Shown piece after piece: positions 10,273 through 20,263 of a stretch of DNA of 64,000 nt (its first letter is position 1; every line of letters starts with the position of its first letter). The DNA lies in assembly GCA_905250025.1 (NCBI GenBank), contig CAJNOJ010000257.1, positions 62,001 to 126,000 of the forward strand, in the 5' to 3' direction. Below the pieces are notes generated by a model. It did not search any database and had not been told where the DNA came from. It saw only the letters and a program-made list of their open reading frames with translations. The translations under genes and the position numbers were made by a program. The stretch is from Adineta ricciae (Eukaryota > Rotifera > Eurotatoria > Adinetida > Adinetidae).

Positions 10273-11187
10273 CTAATGTCGAACATGATTGTGTACTGCT
10301 GGTCGTTTCCATGGATATACAGCGACATGAAGCTTTTTACGAAGCTCAGGAAGCGAGAAAATAGTTGCGAATGGAATCATCATGATAATATGAGGAATGA
10401 AAAAAATATTCGAACCATAATAATCAAAAATATCGTCACTCAGCGACACGTTACATGTAAACAACGTGAATATAATCATTGATGGAAAATAAAACAAAAG
10501 ATAAATACCAGAAATGGATAATATTTGAACGGCCATTTTGCGATAATTTCGCCAGTGAATGCGTTGACGTAAACGCCGCTTTTGCAATAATATACGAACA
10601 AAAAGCAGGAAACTAAATATAACAACGATGAAAGTCGGTAAAATGTTGTTTACGATGCCGTCAAGCTTTCCAATGATTGGGTCATATGTAGCACAGAAGG
10701 AATAACCACAGCGAATGATATTATAGTTAAGCGGTTGATCACAATTAAAAATAAAGAAAACGTATGCATAGAACATAATGGGATAAAGAAAACAGATGAA
10801 CGAAGGTATGTAATGAAACACTAAACGACCTCGTTTTGTTGTGACCCATGTGTCATGGAAAATGAGAATATGTCGTTGAATTGATGCCCATGCGACTAAG
10901 TTTGTTATTGTGACAAATATACCAACGTCGATGAAAACCCACAGGAGACAGAATGCGGATGTTTGAAATAAGGTAGTCCGAACTCGATAATAATGCATGA
11001 GCCAAATAACATCGGTTAATTCGTAGAGAAGACCGAGAAAAAGAATAATAATAATAACATGATTGTTAAGAGCACGACGAAGCGTTCGGTTGGTAAGAAA
11101 ATGATAGAGAAGAAAAATCGAACATGGTATGGATGGGATAAGAAGAGGGAAATAAAGGTAAAAACGGACAGAAAACGGAATTGTCAT
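10273..11187 (-). CDS. Orphan seven-transmembrane receptor, copy 2
   Basis: 304-aa receptor differing from the protein at 4973-5887 at only a small number of positions, mostly conservative and spread through the protein. All seven hydrophobic segments, the Gln-Arg-His variant of the Asp/Glu-Arg-Tyr motif (104-106), the Cys at 80 and the Arg-rich third loop are preserved. The frame is intact in both copies. Most likely the second allele. The ligand cannot be inferred. Confidence 0.8.
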   Translation of the reverse strand: MTIPFSVRFYLYFPLLIPSIPCSIFLLYHFLTNRTLRRALNNHVIIIILFLGLLYELTDVIWLMHYYRVRTTLFQTSAFCLLWVFIDVGIFVTITNLVAWASIQRHILIFHDTWVTTKRGRLVFHYIPSFICFLYPIMFYAYVFFIFNCDQPLNYNIIRCGYSFCATYDPIIGKLDGIVNNILPTFIVVIFSFLLFVRILLQKRRLRQRIHWRNYRKMAVQILSISGIYLLFYFPSMIIFTLFTCNVSLSDDIFDYYGSNIFFIPHIIMMIPFATIFSLPELRKKLHVAVYPWKRPAVHNHVRH

Positions 11188-11958
11188 GATAGTTAATCAT
11201 TAAGTTGATGATTATATGTGAAATGGAAGGTGAAAAATAGAGAAGAGAGTTTTATGCGTGTTATCTTGACGGCTTTTTGTGAACTTCGATGTTTTTTTTC
11301 TGAGTATGTCATTCAGAGAGTCAAGTGACTTGTATGAATATTATTATCATGCACTTGACTAACCAGATAACTATCTAAAGTGCGAATTTATAAATAAACT
11401 TTCTCATTAAGATGATCTTGAATATGTCAAACGCTATGCATCTGCAGAGATGAATAAAACCAGGGTGATAGAATGAAAGTGAGGTGTCGAGAGAGAGTTC
11501 CAGAGTTGACCATTCAAATGTGAATTGAATCAAAACTCATAATGAGGATTCATAACAAACACTGAATCTATCCGAAAATCATTCAAGATCTAAAGCTCTA
11601 CTAAAGACAACCCATAGATATGATTCATCAAACTAAATTACCGATATTTCAAGTCTCAAATACTGCTACTTTGTCAGTACATTTCTCAATAGAAACAAAC
11701 AAAATGATCTAGGATGTAACACATATCTTTATACACAGTATTCGACTTGAATAAATTTTATGATTGACGAGTAATTTCGTTTTCGAAGATTTTGAGATGA
11801 ATTTTTATTCTACAGACAGCTTTATAAGTGAGTTATATAATTCGAATGATGGTATTTAAAAAGAATAAATTATGTTACAAGATCTATCGCAAACTACCCA
11901 TCACATACTCTATACATGTTTCTTCGATCTATAGAAGATATTCACATCTTGATCAGAG
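11188..11958. other. Intergenic region
   Basis: Equivalent of 5888-6635 in block B1 with small indels relative to it. A 68-codon frame at 11828-12034 is in a different frame from the conserved tail and is not supported. Confidence 0.4.
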
Positions 11959-12234
11959 ATGTGTAGTCATGTTTTCTACTTTGTCGAAGCGTATAGCATG
12001 GAGATCTTTACGTCATCATATCACGATAAAGTGAAGATTCTACAAGAAAAATTGCTCGTAACAATATTACAGATGATCTTTGCATTACTATGGCTTGGAC
12101 AAACGAGAAAGCTTGAATATCGATTTGAAACAAAAATTCCACTTTGGCTCACCGTCTATGGTATGTTCGCAATAATTTACAGCATGTTTTCAGTCTTGCT
12201 CGTATGTCAAATCATCTATTCCCTATTCGTCTAA
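11959..12234 (+). CDS. Small membrane-protein tail (possibly TMEM272-like), open copy
   Basis: 91-codon open frame ending at 12234. Two hydrophobic helices (about residues 33-45 and 56-88) are separated by a basic/acidic loop and an Ile-Pro-Leu-Trp-Leu-Thr turn. The final residues are hydrophobic. The B1 copy (6636-6913) keeps the same C-terminal peptide despite a two-base insertion, so the peptide was once selected. It may be the last exon of a longer gene: an in-frame stop lies shortly before the ATG and AG acceptor-like sites occur there. TMEM272-like proteins share the overall pattern, but I cannot confirm this. Confidence 0.4.
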   Translation: MCSHVFYFVEAYSMEIFTSSYHDKVKILQEKLLVTILQMIFALLWLGQTRKLEYRFETKIPLWLTVYGMFAIIYSMFSVLLVCQIIYSLFV

Positions 12235-12479
12235 TTGTAAATGTTAATCAGAGTCGAATCGCTGAAATATCTGGTATTGTATGGCTAACTAGAGTCAAGT
12301 AATCACTTCAGTTTAACGACACTACACTGAACACTTATTACGACGAATCCATGTTTAACTTCACTTACATTTCACTGTACGACAATTTTCAGTTGTTATC
12401 CATCGCGGTGCAACTCTTAACGTACCACGAAAGAACAATTTAACTGTTCAATTTGTTCCATAAGAGATTTTTTAGTAAT

Positions 12480-14066
12480 GTCAGTAACTGAAATTATGAA
12501 CTAGCAGAATATCGAGAATCGTTCGAATTGTCTTATCCAATCAAAATATTCTCCTCATAAACATAACTAATCTCATCATTGGATACAAATTCATTTGAAC
12601 ATACCTGATGAAAACGAGGTATGATCCATATGGAATTGACATTTGTGAACGCAAACATTCAATAGCTTCAGAATAACGAGTGAATAGTTCTGCATAGATA
12701 GAAAATCAATTAGATGAACATGATATCTATACAGTGTCATTTTCTCAATTCATCAAAGGATAATGATGATCAAAAGCTGAAAACTAAGGGATATAGTCCA
12801 CCAAATACATTAATAATAGTTTTTCGAACTAGAACGATACTCATGTGATCTTGATATTCAAATATGCACATGTATGGAGTACATCGATTCGATAATAACG
12901 AGAAAAGGATAAATTCAAATCAGATGTTTCACCACGAGACTTATCGATATAAGTATCAATCACCATCATAAAAGATCGATTATACAGGACATTCCAATGT
13001 CGACGCAAAAAAGAAATTAACAAAATGACATTCAGTATAATCATTTGGAATTTCGAAAAGTAGTGGAACAGAAGATATTGATAAGTCGTTGCACATCGCC
13101 AACTTTCAATCACTGAATTCATTTCAGATTCGAACAACTTCTCGAGAAAGTACGTGAAAATTGATCAGTTGTGTTTGCAAGAAACTATTCTATGAACGAT
13201 TCATCATTTACATTGTTTCTTCACAAAACAGGGATAAGAAGTAAAGCGTTGCACTACTCGAAAGTCGATAGTCCAAACGAGAATACCAACTGATATCATT
13301 TCACAAAATAAGTATAACGAATCTAACTCGAACAAGAGAAATCACTTGTGCATATCTGATGAAAATGAGGTTCCATACTGAGAAAAGTAGAATAACAGAC
13401 AGAAATTGATGAACATGGACATGAAAGACTATTGGAGTATAGTTTTCGTTCGTTCATTCTTCTACCATCGGATCATTGAATATTGATTTAACTAATGAAT
13501 TCATTTCAAAACGACTTTAGTTCGTGATCATCATGACTGATAATGTTGTCGATATTCGTAGAAATATACGATAAAATCGAGAAATCCAAAATAATTACAA
13601 GAGTTGCCTTGCTCATCTATGTAGAGATTAACATCGACAATCTGTCACTTCATAATGATTTCTACCACCAAAGTTAATACTTTCAATCCATCGATCAATA
13701 ATCAATTCACTTGAACACACCTGATGGAGTCGTGATTAAATCAAAGTGAAATTACCATATGAAATAGAAATACATGAACATGGACATCAGACATCGAATG
13801 GGAGAAGTCGAATAGCTGTCATAATCGGTTCATTTATTGTTATCACTGTGATTTGAGAACTCATCCAGAGTACAACACAAACGATTGTGAGAAGTATTGA
13901 GAGAACTATGATGTAGATTCAAGTGGCAATAATACTGGAACGAAGGTGATGTTCATTATCACCATCAGTTCTATCAGAAGTCTTCAGATTTTGAAGATGA
14001 GTTTTCAGCGTTTGCATTGTTGAAGTATGAAAGAGAACGTTGTATATTCAAATCATAATGTGTGTT
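12480..14066 (-). pseudogene. Decayed surface-protein gene with Cys-Pro-Cys-Ser modules, copy 2
   Basis: Counterpart of 7247-8874 with the same three module remnants on the minus strand. It is further damaged. A 16-bp deletion near 12704 removes sequence between two copies of GAAAAT. A roughly 115-bp deletion at about 14078 removes the piece that holds the start codon and the first codons in copy 1. The segment with Glu-Met-Asn-Ser near 13100 remains open for 98 codons. Both copies share the in-frame stops, so the gene was already broken before the copies diverged. Confidence 0.5.
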
Positions 14067-14908
14067 TCTACTAAATCTGACTTATAAAAACGGTGTTTTG
14101 TGGTCTTATCAGCAAACTATTTACTTTTTACATTTAGTCAATGATTCAGATTAAGTAAAGAGTGGAGTATTCATAGCTGTAAACAAATAAACAGACAAAA
14201 CGATGCTCTTGTCATTGACCACTTTTCATCTAAGACAAGACAGATATTTGTCGTAATCTAACGCGAGAGTATCTTTCTATGGATAGTTTCTCACAGAGCA
14301 TATGCCTCTAAAACAACTCTTTCTATCAACGGCAGACTCATACCTTTTCTTCTAATTGGCTAAAGTAGACCTCTCTCAACATTATTATTACTTTCTAATC
14401 AGTTTTTAACGCAAACGATACACTTATGGAAGCAAAAGTGAAAGAAAAGATGAGCAAACATTTATGTTTCTCGATTACAACGACTACAGACAGACTATGA
14501 TTAACTAGAACAAAATGATTATTAGCATCTCGAACAGTTAACATTCAATCTCTCCATGATGCTTTTTTCAAAGAGAAGAATATATAATGCCAACGGGAGC
14601 TATTTCGATTTATTCCAGTTAAACTACGCCTTTTGCCAAACACTTCCTATTCACATCTCCAGTATTTGCATACCAATAAACATATTCTCTACACTCATGT
14701 GTTTCTCGTTATTCAGTTGTTATGTGTACGTCTTCTCTCGAAAGAAGAAAGAACACAACAATTCGCCAACTAAGTTACTTTTTTTTATTGTGTTTTAACC
14801 AGCACAGCATCAAAATATAGAGACTGAAGTTAACAACTACTCGGGGAACAATAATCAGAACTTTCAACGCAACAGACAATCATTGATCGATCGATCGATA
14901 TTAAAAAG
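14067..14908. other. Upstream region of ART-TPR gene 1
   Basis: Intergenic sequence from the decayed gene to the ATG at 14909. It includes a short GATC microsatellite (about 14885-14899) directly before the start codon. An 80-codon open frame at 14556-14798 has no features and is not conserved in B1. Confidence 0.4.
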
Positions 14909-17146
14909 ATGGAAGACGTCGTTGTCATCTGGCTCGACAATCATATTGATCATAACAATCCTGATTGTCACGTAACACTTACACAACTCCAACGCATTGC
15001 TGATAATGTCACTACATTCACGGATAATGATGAATGCGTCGAGTTTATAATCAGCAACAATCACCATCGAGTATATCTAATCCTTTCTGGTGCACTCGGA
15101 CAATATCTTGTGCGTTGTATCCATGACATTCCTCAGCTACACTCCATTTTCATCTTTTGTCAAAACAAATCATATCATGAACAATGGGCTAAACACTGGT
15201 ACAAGATCAAAGACGTTTTCATTGATATAATATCACTCTGCCAAGCCATTCAGATCACGTTTCCTCAAGATGAGCCTAACACCACGCCAATCAGTTTTGT
15301 GCCATCTGGCAAAAGACTGGATCTCCTCAATCCATCTTTCATGTACACACAACTCTTCAAAGAGATCTTGTTAACGATCGAATTCCAAGACAAACACATC
15401 GAAGACTTTATCAAGCATCATCCTGGACTAATCACTCTCGATAGTAACCATTCCAGTGATGTTAAGCAATTAGTACGTGAATACCATGTAAAGAAGCCCA
15501 TCTGGTGGTATACAAAAGGTACTTCGTTGCATTCCATACTCAACTATGCACTACGAATCATGGACGGTGATATTCTTGTTCGAATGGGATTCTTCATCAC
15601 TGATCTTCATCGCAACATTGAACAGTTGCACAAAGAACAGTTCGTTAACACATCTTGGAGTTCTCTTGTGTTTACAGTATATCGTGGACAAGGTCTATCT
15701 CACACAGATTTTGACGAACTAAGAAACACGATAGGTGGGTTGATGTCATTCAACAACTTCTTCTCCACCAGTACAAACCGCGGCGTCTCGTTTTCGTACG
15801 CGGAAAGTAGTGCTGACAATCCCAAGCTCGTAGGAATTCTCTTCACAATACGCGTCGATCCTTCACAGTCAACAACACCGTTTGTTCATGTTGAAAATCA
15901 TGGGTACTTTTCAGAAGAGACCGAAGTGTTGTTTTCAATGCACACCGTGTTTCGCATTCATGACATCAAAGTTATTGGCAGTGGTCGACCAATCTATGAA
16001 GTGAATATCTCGCTTACTCTTGATTCTAACGAAGAGTTACGCGCACTGACGGATCATATTCGTCGCGAGAATCATGTTGATGGTAAAGGATGGGCGCGAT
16101 TAGGCCAACTGCTGATTGAATTGAGTCAACAAGACACGGCTGAGAAGATTTATGATACTTTACTAAACCAAACATCAGATGACAGTGAAGAGGCATTGAT
16201 CTGTCATCAACTTGGTCGTATCCGACATCGGCAAGGCTTGTTTCAGGAATCCATAATATTATATACTAAATCACTTATGCTTCTTGAGAAATCACTTCCT
16301 GCAAACCATCCTAGTTTAGGCACATTATATGCTAACATCGGTTCGGTGTATGATAGTATGGGTGATTATCCAAAGTCACTCGAATACTACGGGAAAGCTC
16401 TTTCAATTGACCAACAATCACTTCCTGAAAACCATCCTCTTTTAGCCACATCGTATGGAAACATCGGTTCAGTGTATCATAGTATGGGTGATTATCCAAA
16501 ATCACTCGAATACTATGAGAAAGCTCTTTCAATTCGACAACAATCACTTCCTGAAAACCATCCTCATTTAGCCACATCCTACAACAATATCGGCTCGGTG
16601 TATTATAGAAAGGGTGATTATTCAAAATCACTCGAATACTACGGGAAAGCTCTTTCAATTCGACAACAATCACTTCCTGAAAACCATCCTCATTTAGCCA
16701 CATCCTACAACAATATCGGCTCGGTGTATTATAGAAAGGGTGATTATTCAAAATCACTCGAATACTACGGGAAAGCTCTTTCAATTCGACAACAATCACT
16801 TCCTGAAAACCATCCTCATTTAGCCACATCCTACAACAATATCGGCTCGGTGTATTATAGAAAGGGTGATTATTCAAAATCACTCGAATACTACGGGAAA
16901 GCTCTTTCAATTCGACAACAATCACTTCCTGAAAACCATCCTCATTTAGCCACATCCTACAACAACATCGGTTCGGTGTATTATAGAAAGGGCGATTATC
17001 CAAAAGCTCACTTCTATTGTGAACGCGCTGTTCAAATTGTCAAATGTTCATTACCATCAAATCATCCGCATCTTTTAGTGTACAAAAGAAACCTGGCATG
17101 TGTAAAGGATGCACTGTGGCGTTCTTCTTTGACTCATATAAAATAA
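14909..17146 (+). CDS. ADP-ribosyltransferase (R-S-E class) with N-terminal alpha/beta domain and C-terminal TPR array (ART-TPR gene 1)
   Basis: 745-aa intronless gene. Residues 1-115 form a domain with three hydrophobic strands alternating with helices (beta near 3-9, 52-60 and 77-84), shared with the other two ART genes here. A helical region with a Trp-Trp-Tyr motif follows. The ART domain shows the R-S-E triad of arginine-type mono-ADP-ribosyltransferases: Tyr-Arg-Gly-Gln with R259, Ser-Thr-Ser at 286-288, and Glu-Thr-Glu at 337-339. It should transfer ADP-ribose from NAD+ to arginine or another acceptor. From about 420 onward, 42-residue kinesin-light-chain-like TPRs form a protein-binding solenoid. 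The repeat DNA is almost perfectly homogeneous. No signal peptide, so probably cytosolic. The substrate cannot be inferred. Confidence in the architecture is high. Confidence 0.9.
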   Translation: MEDVVVIWLDNHIDHNNPDCHVTLTQLQRIADNVTTFTDNDECVEFIISNNHHRVYLILSGALGQYLVRCIHDIPQLHSIFIFCQNKSYHEQWAKHWYKIKDVFIDIISLCQAIQITFPQDEPNTTPISFVPSGKRLDLLNPSFMYTQLFKEILLTIEFQDKHIEDFIKHHPGLITLDSNHSSDVKQLVREYHVKKPIWWYTKGTSLHSILNYALRIMDGDILVRMGFFITDLHRNIEQLHKEQFVNTSWSSLVFTVYRGQGLSHTDFDELRNTIGGLMSFNNFFSTSTNRGVSFSYAESSADNPKLVGILFTIRVDPSQSTTPFVHVENHGYFSEETEVLFSMHTVFRIHDIKVIGSGRPIYEVNISLTLDSNEELRALTDHIRRENHVDGKGWARLGQLLIELSQQDTAEKIYDTLLNQTSDDSEEALICHQLGRIRHRQGLFQESIILYTKSLMLLEKSLPANHPSLGTLYANIGSVYDSMGDYPKSLEYYGKALSIDQQSLPENHPLLATSYGNIGSVYHSMGDYPKSLEYYEKALSIRQQSLPENHPHLATSYNNIGSVYYRKGDYSKSLEYYGKALSIRQQSLPENHPHLATSYNNIGSVYYRKGDYSKSLEYYGKALSIRQQSLPENHPHLATSYNNIGSVYYRKGDYSKSLEYYGKALSIRQQSLPENHPHLATSYNNIGSVYYRKGDYPKAHFYCERAVQIVKCSLPSNHPHLLVYKRNLACVKDALWRSSLTHIK
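16328..17042 (+). repeat. 126-bp coding tandem repeat in the TPR region
   Basis: Repeat units start at 16328, 16454, 16580, 16706, 16832 and 16958, exactly 126 bp (42 codons) apart. The three units from 16580 to 16957 appear identical base for base. The outer ones carry a few substitutions. Each unit encodes one TPR plus the linker Leu-Pro-Glu-Asn-His-Pro. Perfect identity at synonymous sites indicates very recent expansion or homogenisation. Confidence 0.95.
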
Positions 17147-18163
17147 AATAGTTTCTCGTTTCAAAATGACATGCTAGCATATAACTTTTCAGGGAAGTAT
17201 TGTATCGATGTCTTTTCATCAAAATGCGCAGGAAACGCCTCGATGAGAGAAAAATCGATCAGTTGATACATCGAATGCTCTTAGATGTTGAATAGTACGA
17301 ATAAGATGTACGTCAGAGAGTGATAAATTTTATAATTATAAGTAGTGAAGTTCGACGAATCCTACCACCAAATTAGTGTTTAAACTGTACAGGCTGTTGC
17401 ATGAAGACAATTTTGTTCAAGTCCTTATAGCTACTCGTGAGAGTGAAATAAACGACCTTTTGGAAGAGCAAAATCAGTGTAGTTGTCTATGCGAATTTGT
17501 AACGACAAACTGGTTGAGTAGCTGACCGCTTCTCACGGTATCGATGTTTATTGACTACTCTACATGACCAGAATGTATCTCTTTCACAATAAGACACGCG
17601 CTTATATAGAGAAGAGGAAAGAGAGATATGACCCGGAGATAGTATGATATAGAGGTGAGAGAATAAAGAATAGAAAGAGATGAACGATATCATTATCGTT
17701 ACAGAATTCTACTCGATCATATCTTTCGTGAATATAACGAAACTTTATCTGGCCAAATTCTGTACAAACTTCATTATTTATTGCAAAATATTGACGAGAA
17801 CAGAAATGCACCAAAAATGTTCTTTTTCTGCAGCTCTTGTAGAGAACAAAATCATCGCATATCAATCCTACAGAATTCGGAAGAGGTGATAAACGTTTGC
17901 GTTGGTGATCAGTCGGATTTTGATTTGATATTCATGCACAATAGATATTTAGATCCCATTGATTGTTCTACTATAGTATGAATAACGTCAAATATTGTCT
18001 CCTCTAGTGCGCCAGTTCTTATTATGAGATAACAAAAGAAGAAACATCATTGTCCACAGCCTCTTTTCGTCTAAGACCTGTTCTTCTTCTCTCGATAATG
18101 CTAATCTTCACAAAAGAGCATTCCAGAACGGTTTCTTCGTCAAAATTCATGAAAATTTGACTA
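17147..18163. other. Region without recognised genes
   Basis: About 1 kb downstream of ART-TPR gene 1. Several overlapping short frames occur on both strands around 17490-17980, but none shows domain-like composition. I see no RNA gene or repeat. Confidence 0.4.
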
Positions 18164-18838
18164 TCAGAATAAGTCAATTACATTTCCTACACGTTCCACT
18201 ATCATATTCAACGTTTCAACATTCGGTGGTACCCATAAATGCGTTGGATTTAGTGAATTGTAGTCATTGGAACATGAGTATGATCAGATGAATTCAAACT
18301 TGATTGTCATTCTCTCTAAACAAAGTCATCTTGAGCGCTTCTACCTTGTTTAGTTCTATGACAGATTCAACATCATTTGCTATACAACGAACAATGCACT
18401 GAATACCAACTTGAAATCGATTTTCTGTCAAAATGTGAATCACTTCACCTGTATTCATCTCACACTTGTCTCGTTTTTCAATTCTTTAGGTTCCTAATCG
18501 TAGATCTTCAGATGTCGATAAGATCATAATGCGCAACATGATTCACTTCATTTGCAGTTCAAATTAAACATTAGTTGTTCGATAAGCCCTGTTCTTTCAT
18601 TCAAATACAGTGTGCACTGTCCAGTATATCATCTGATTTTCCTTTTTATAGTCAGCACGACTAGAACTGAGAGCATTTCATCGTCGTCCTGTTTTCGAGA
18701 TCGAGAAAAGAACATATTCAAAGCCGTTTGAGCAGTGTTTAGCGAATAATTGCACAAAGAGTCAACCGTGTGTTCCCTCTTTACCGTCAGTAGAAATTTG
18801 AACAGTATTGGGCAGCTTCTTATTTGCCATACATACAG
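18164..18838 (-). pseudogene. Decayed gene of unknown family
   Basis: On the minus strand, successive pieces read like protein but in different frames. A piece ending near 18700 contains Ser-Thr-Asp-Gly-Lys-Glu-Gly-Thr-His, followed after a shift by a Lys/Arg- and Asp-rich stretch. A second piece at about 18460-18310 reads as a smooth 50-residue alpha/beta sequence ending in TGA. A third ends at TGA 18164-18166 and contains Leu-Trp-Val-Pro-Pro-Asn-Val-Glu. The absence of any long frame together with protein-like composition suggests a pseudogene, or exons whose boundaries I cannot resolve. The family is not recognised. Confidence 0.35.
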
Positions 18839-19043
18839 TGAAATAAGAAAACAATTTCGTTTGATGACATATACTCAGTCATTGCTCAACTTCGAAGCAA
18901 GAGAAAAAATGATTCATTTATGAGCGGATATTTGTCAACAAGGACTGAATAATGAAATATTCATTTATATAGGGAAATATCACACATGTACAAAATCAAA
19001 AGAAAAACTCTCCTAAGCTGCAAAAATGCGTCGTAGTCGTTGT
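18839..19043. other. Short intergenic region
   Basis: AT-rich stretch between the decayed gene and the Cys-rich gene; nothing recognised. Confidence 0.3.
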
Positions 19044-19614
19044 TTATGTCTGGCTTGCGCTTGGATATGAGCTGGATTGAGCATATTTGAGATTTTGATG
19101 AATGCAGCATACATCACCACAGCATGCACAGGCATCAAAATAATCAAGAAAACAGGTGTCATTATCGCTACTGTTTGTTGACATGCATTTTCCTATCACA
19201 AATATCGTCATGCAACACATTTCAAAGATGAAGANATCACAATCTGTTGTTGTCATAACAGGGGAAAGACCGCTGCTCGGATAGGTAGAACCTGAGCAGT
19301 TTGATAGACAAGTCATATAAGAATTAACGGGAATCGGTGTTTGTGAAGTAACATCGGCTTCTGTGCAATAAGGTGGAGTAAAACCACACCATTGTCGATT
19401 TCAAAAATATCTTTGATGGATAAGACTACTCGCACTACTACCCGATGGTGTACTATTCAATGGACGCCTGAGGAGAATCAAAGTATCGAAATGAAAGTTG
19501 GATGAGAGATGAATGTACGTACAATGAAATAATACCACTACGAAAGCGTGCTCCTTCGATTGTATTGTATAGAGCATACAAAATTACAAGGACCAGATAC
19601 CAAGTAACCTTCAT
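19044..19614 (-). pseudogene. Cysteine-rich secreted protein gene with an in-frame stop
   Basis: Exon 1 (19614-19523) begins with ATG and encodes a clean signal peptide: a Lys, a hydrophobic core of Leu, Val, Ile and Tyr, and a small-residue cleavage site near residue 22. It ends at a GT donor. An AG acceptor precedes exon 2 (19477 downward) in the correct phase. Exon 2 encodes a Ser/Thr-rich linker and then a Cys-rich region with Trp-Cys-Gly, Pro-Pro-Tyr-Cys and later clustered Cys pairs. A TGA at 19401-19403 interrupts the frame between linker and Cys-rich part. An N at 19235 adds uncertainty, and the C-terminal frame is ambiguous because a second frame is also open there. It is either a pseudogene, a sequencing error or an unrecognised extra intron. 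Confidence 0.45.
19235..19235. other. Single N without flanking duplication
   Basis: Unlike the other isolated N characters, I find no restart of earlier sequence after this one, and the reading frame continues across it. It may be a genuine ambiguous base or a join between contigs that abut. Confidence 0.5.
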
Positions 19615-20050
19615 TTTTTCTGATGCGTAATTAACGTTTTTTTGGATTATATATATAATTTTACTGGAGTAAGCAACCGTCGTCGGCTATTTTTTTTTAG
19701 AAAGTGCGTCACAAAGATGATTTTCAATTACGATCGAAAGCATAGAAAGAGAAGCGCATCAGTAGCCGACTTTGAATCAAACTGACTAGTCAATCCTTGC
19801 GAACTTCACCATAAGGTATATAGTACTTGAGAAACTGCAGACGAGTAACTTATCTAAGACTATGCATGAGATATCGCATGCTACTAGTCGAAGACGAAAT
19901 ATTTATATCCGAGTTTTGTGAATATCAGTAGAGCTTTTAGTTTAATATCGATCGCATGAGAGCATTCTACATTACATCTTAGATTACGACCAATCTTTGT
20001 TTGTTTTTGCATCAAAACATTTAGATATTTCAATTTATTTTTAGGTAAAC
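19615..20050. other. Intergenic region between divergent genes
   Basis: Lies between the start of the Cys-rich gene (minus) and the small plus-strand ORF. A TATATATATA-like tract near 19650 is about 35 bases before the Cys-rich ATG and could be its TATA element. A polypyrimidine-AG sequence sits immediately before the ATG at 20051, resembling a trans-splice or intron acceptor. Confidence 0.35.
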
Positions 20051-20263
20051 ATGCCGAAATATAAGTTAATTTGTGGCCGTTATAATTCGAATTTTAATAA
20101 TGAGAAAGAACTAGTGGAACATCTAAACACTTTTATAGTTGTGCATTTAGATCCTATAAGTGGTAACGTCAATGTGCAAATTCCGACGAATTTCTTTTCA
20201 AAGTGTGCTTTGGCACCTGTTATCGGTGGCAAAATGGCAGCGATAACTGATTATAACAGATGA
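20051..20263 (+). CDS. Small protein or exon of unknown function
   Basis: 70-codon frame with even, protein-like composition. An N-terminal piece has one Cys, then Phe-Asn-Asn-x-Lys-Glu-Leu-x-Glu-His-Leu, reminiscent of a C2H2 finger that has lost its second Cys. This is followed by a smooth segment with Asn-Val-Asn-Val-Gln-Ile-Pro. The ATG lies a few bases after a pyrimidine-rich AG. It could be a small spliced-leader-processed gene or a single exon of a longer one. No family can be assigned. Confidence 0.3.
   Translation: MPKYKLICGRYNSNFNNEKELVEHLNTFIVVHLDPISGNVNVQIPTNFFSKCALAPVIGGKMAAITDYNR

Larger units (their letters stand above)
9500..14683. repeat. Duplicated block B, copy 2 (B2)
   Basis: Second copy of 4179-9498, about 5.2 kb, same order and strand. 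Differences include substitutions, a 16-bp deletion and an approximately 115-bp deletion in the decayed surface-protein gene, and the absence of the frameshift in the small membrane-protein tail. Beyond 14683 the sequence is single copy. Confidence 0.85.

Noticed and set aside
1563-14683. True tandem segmental duplications of blocks A and B
   Set aside because: Every boundary falls on an isolated N, and the repeated fragments begin at the same internal point. Concatenated haplotypes explain this better, though long reads are needed to be sure.
16332-17003. 223-codon minus-strand ORF with repeated Cys/Asn/Pro peptide
   Set aside because: It lies wholly antisense to the 126-bp TPR repeat of ART-TPR gene 1 and inherits its periodicity from it. 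The sense frame has known domains.
17602-17981. Overlapping 66-87-codon ORFs on both strands
   Set aside because: Mutually overlapping, no protein-like features, no conservation evidence available in the window.
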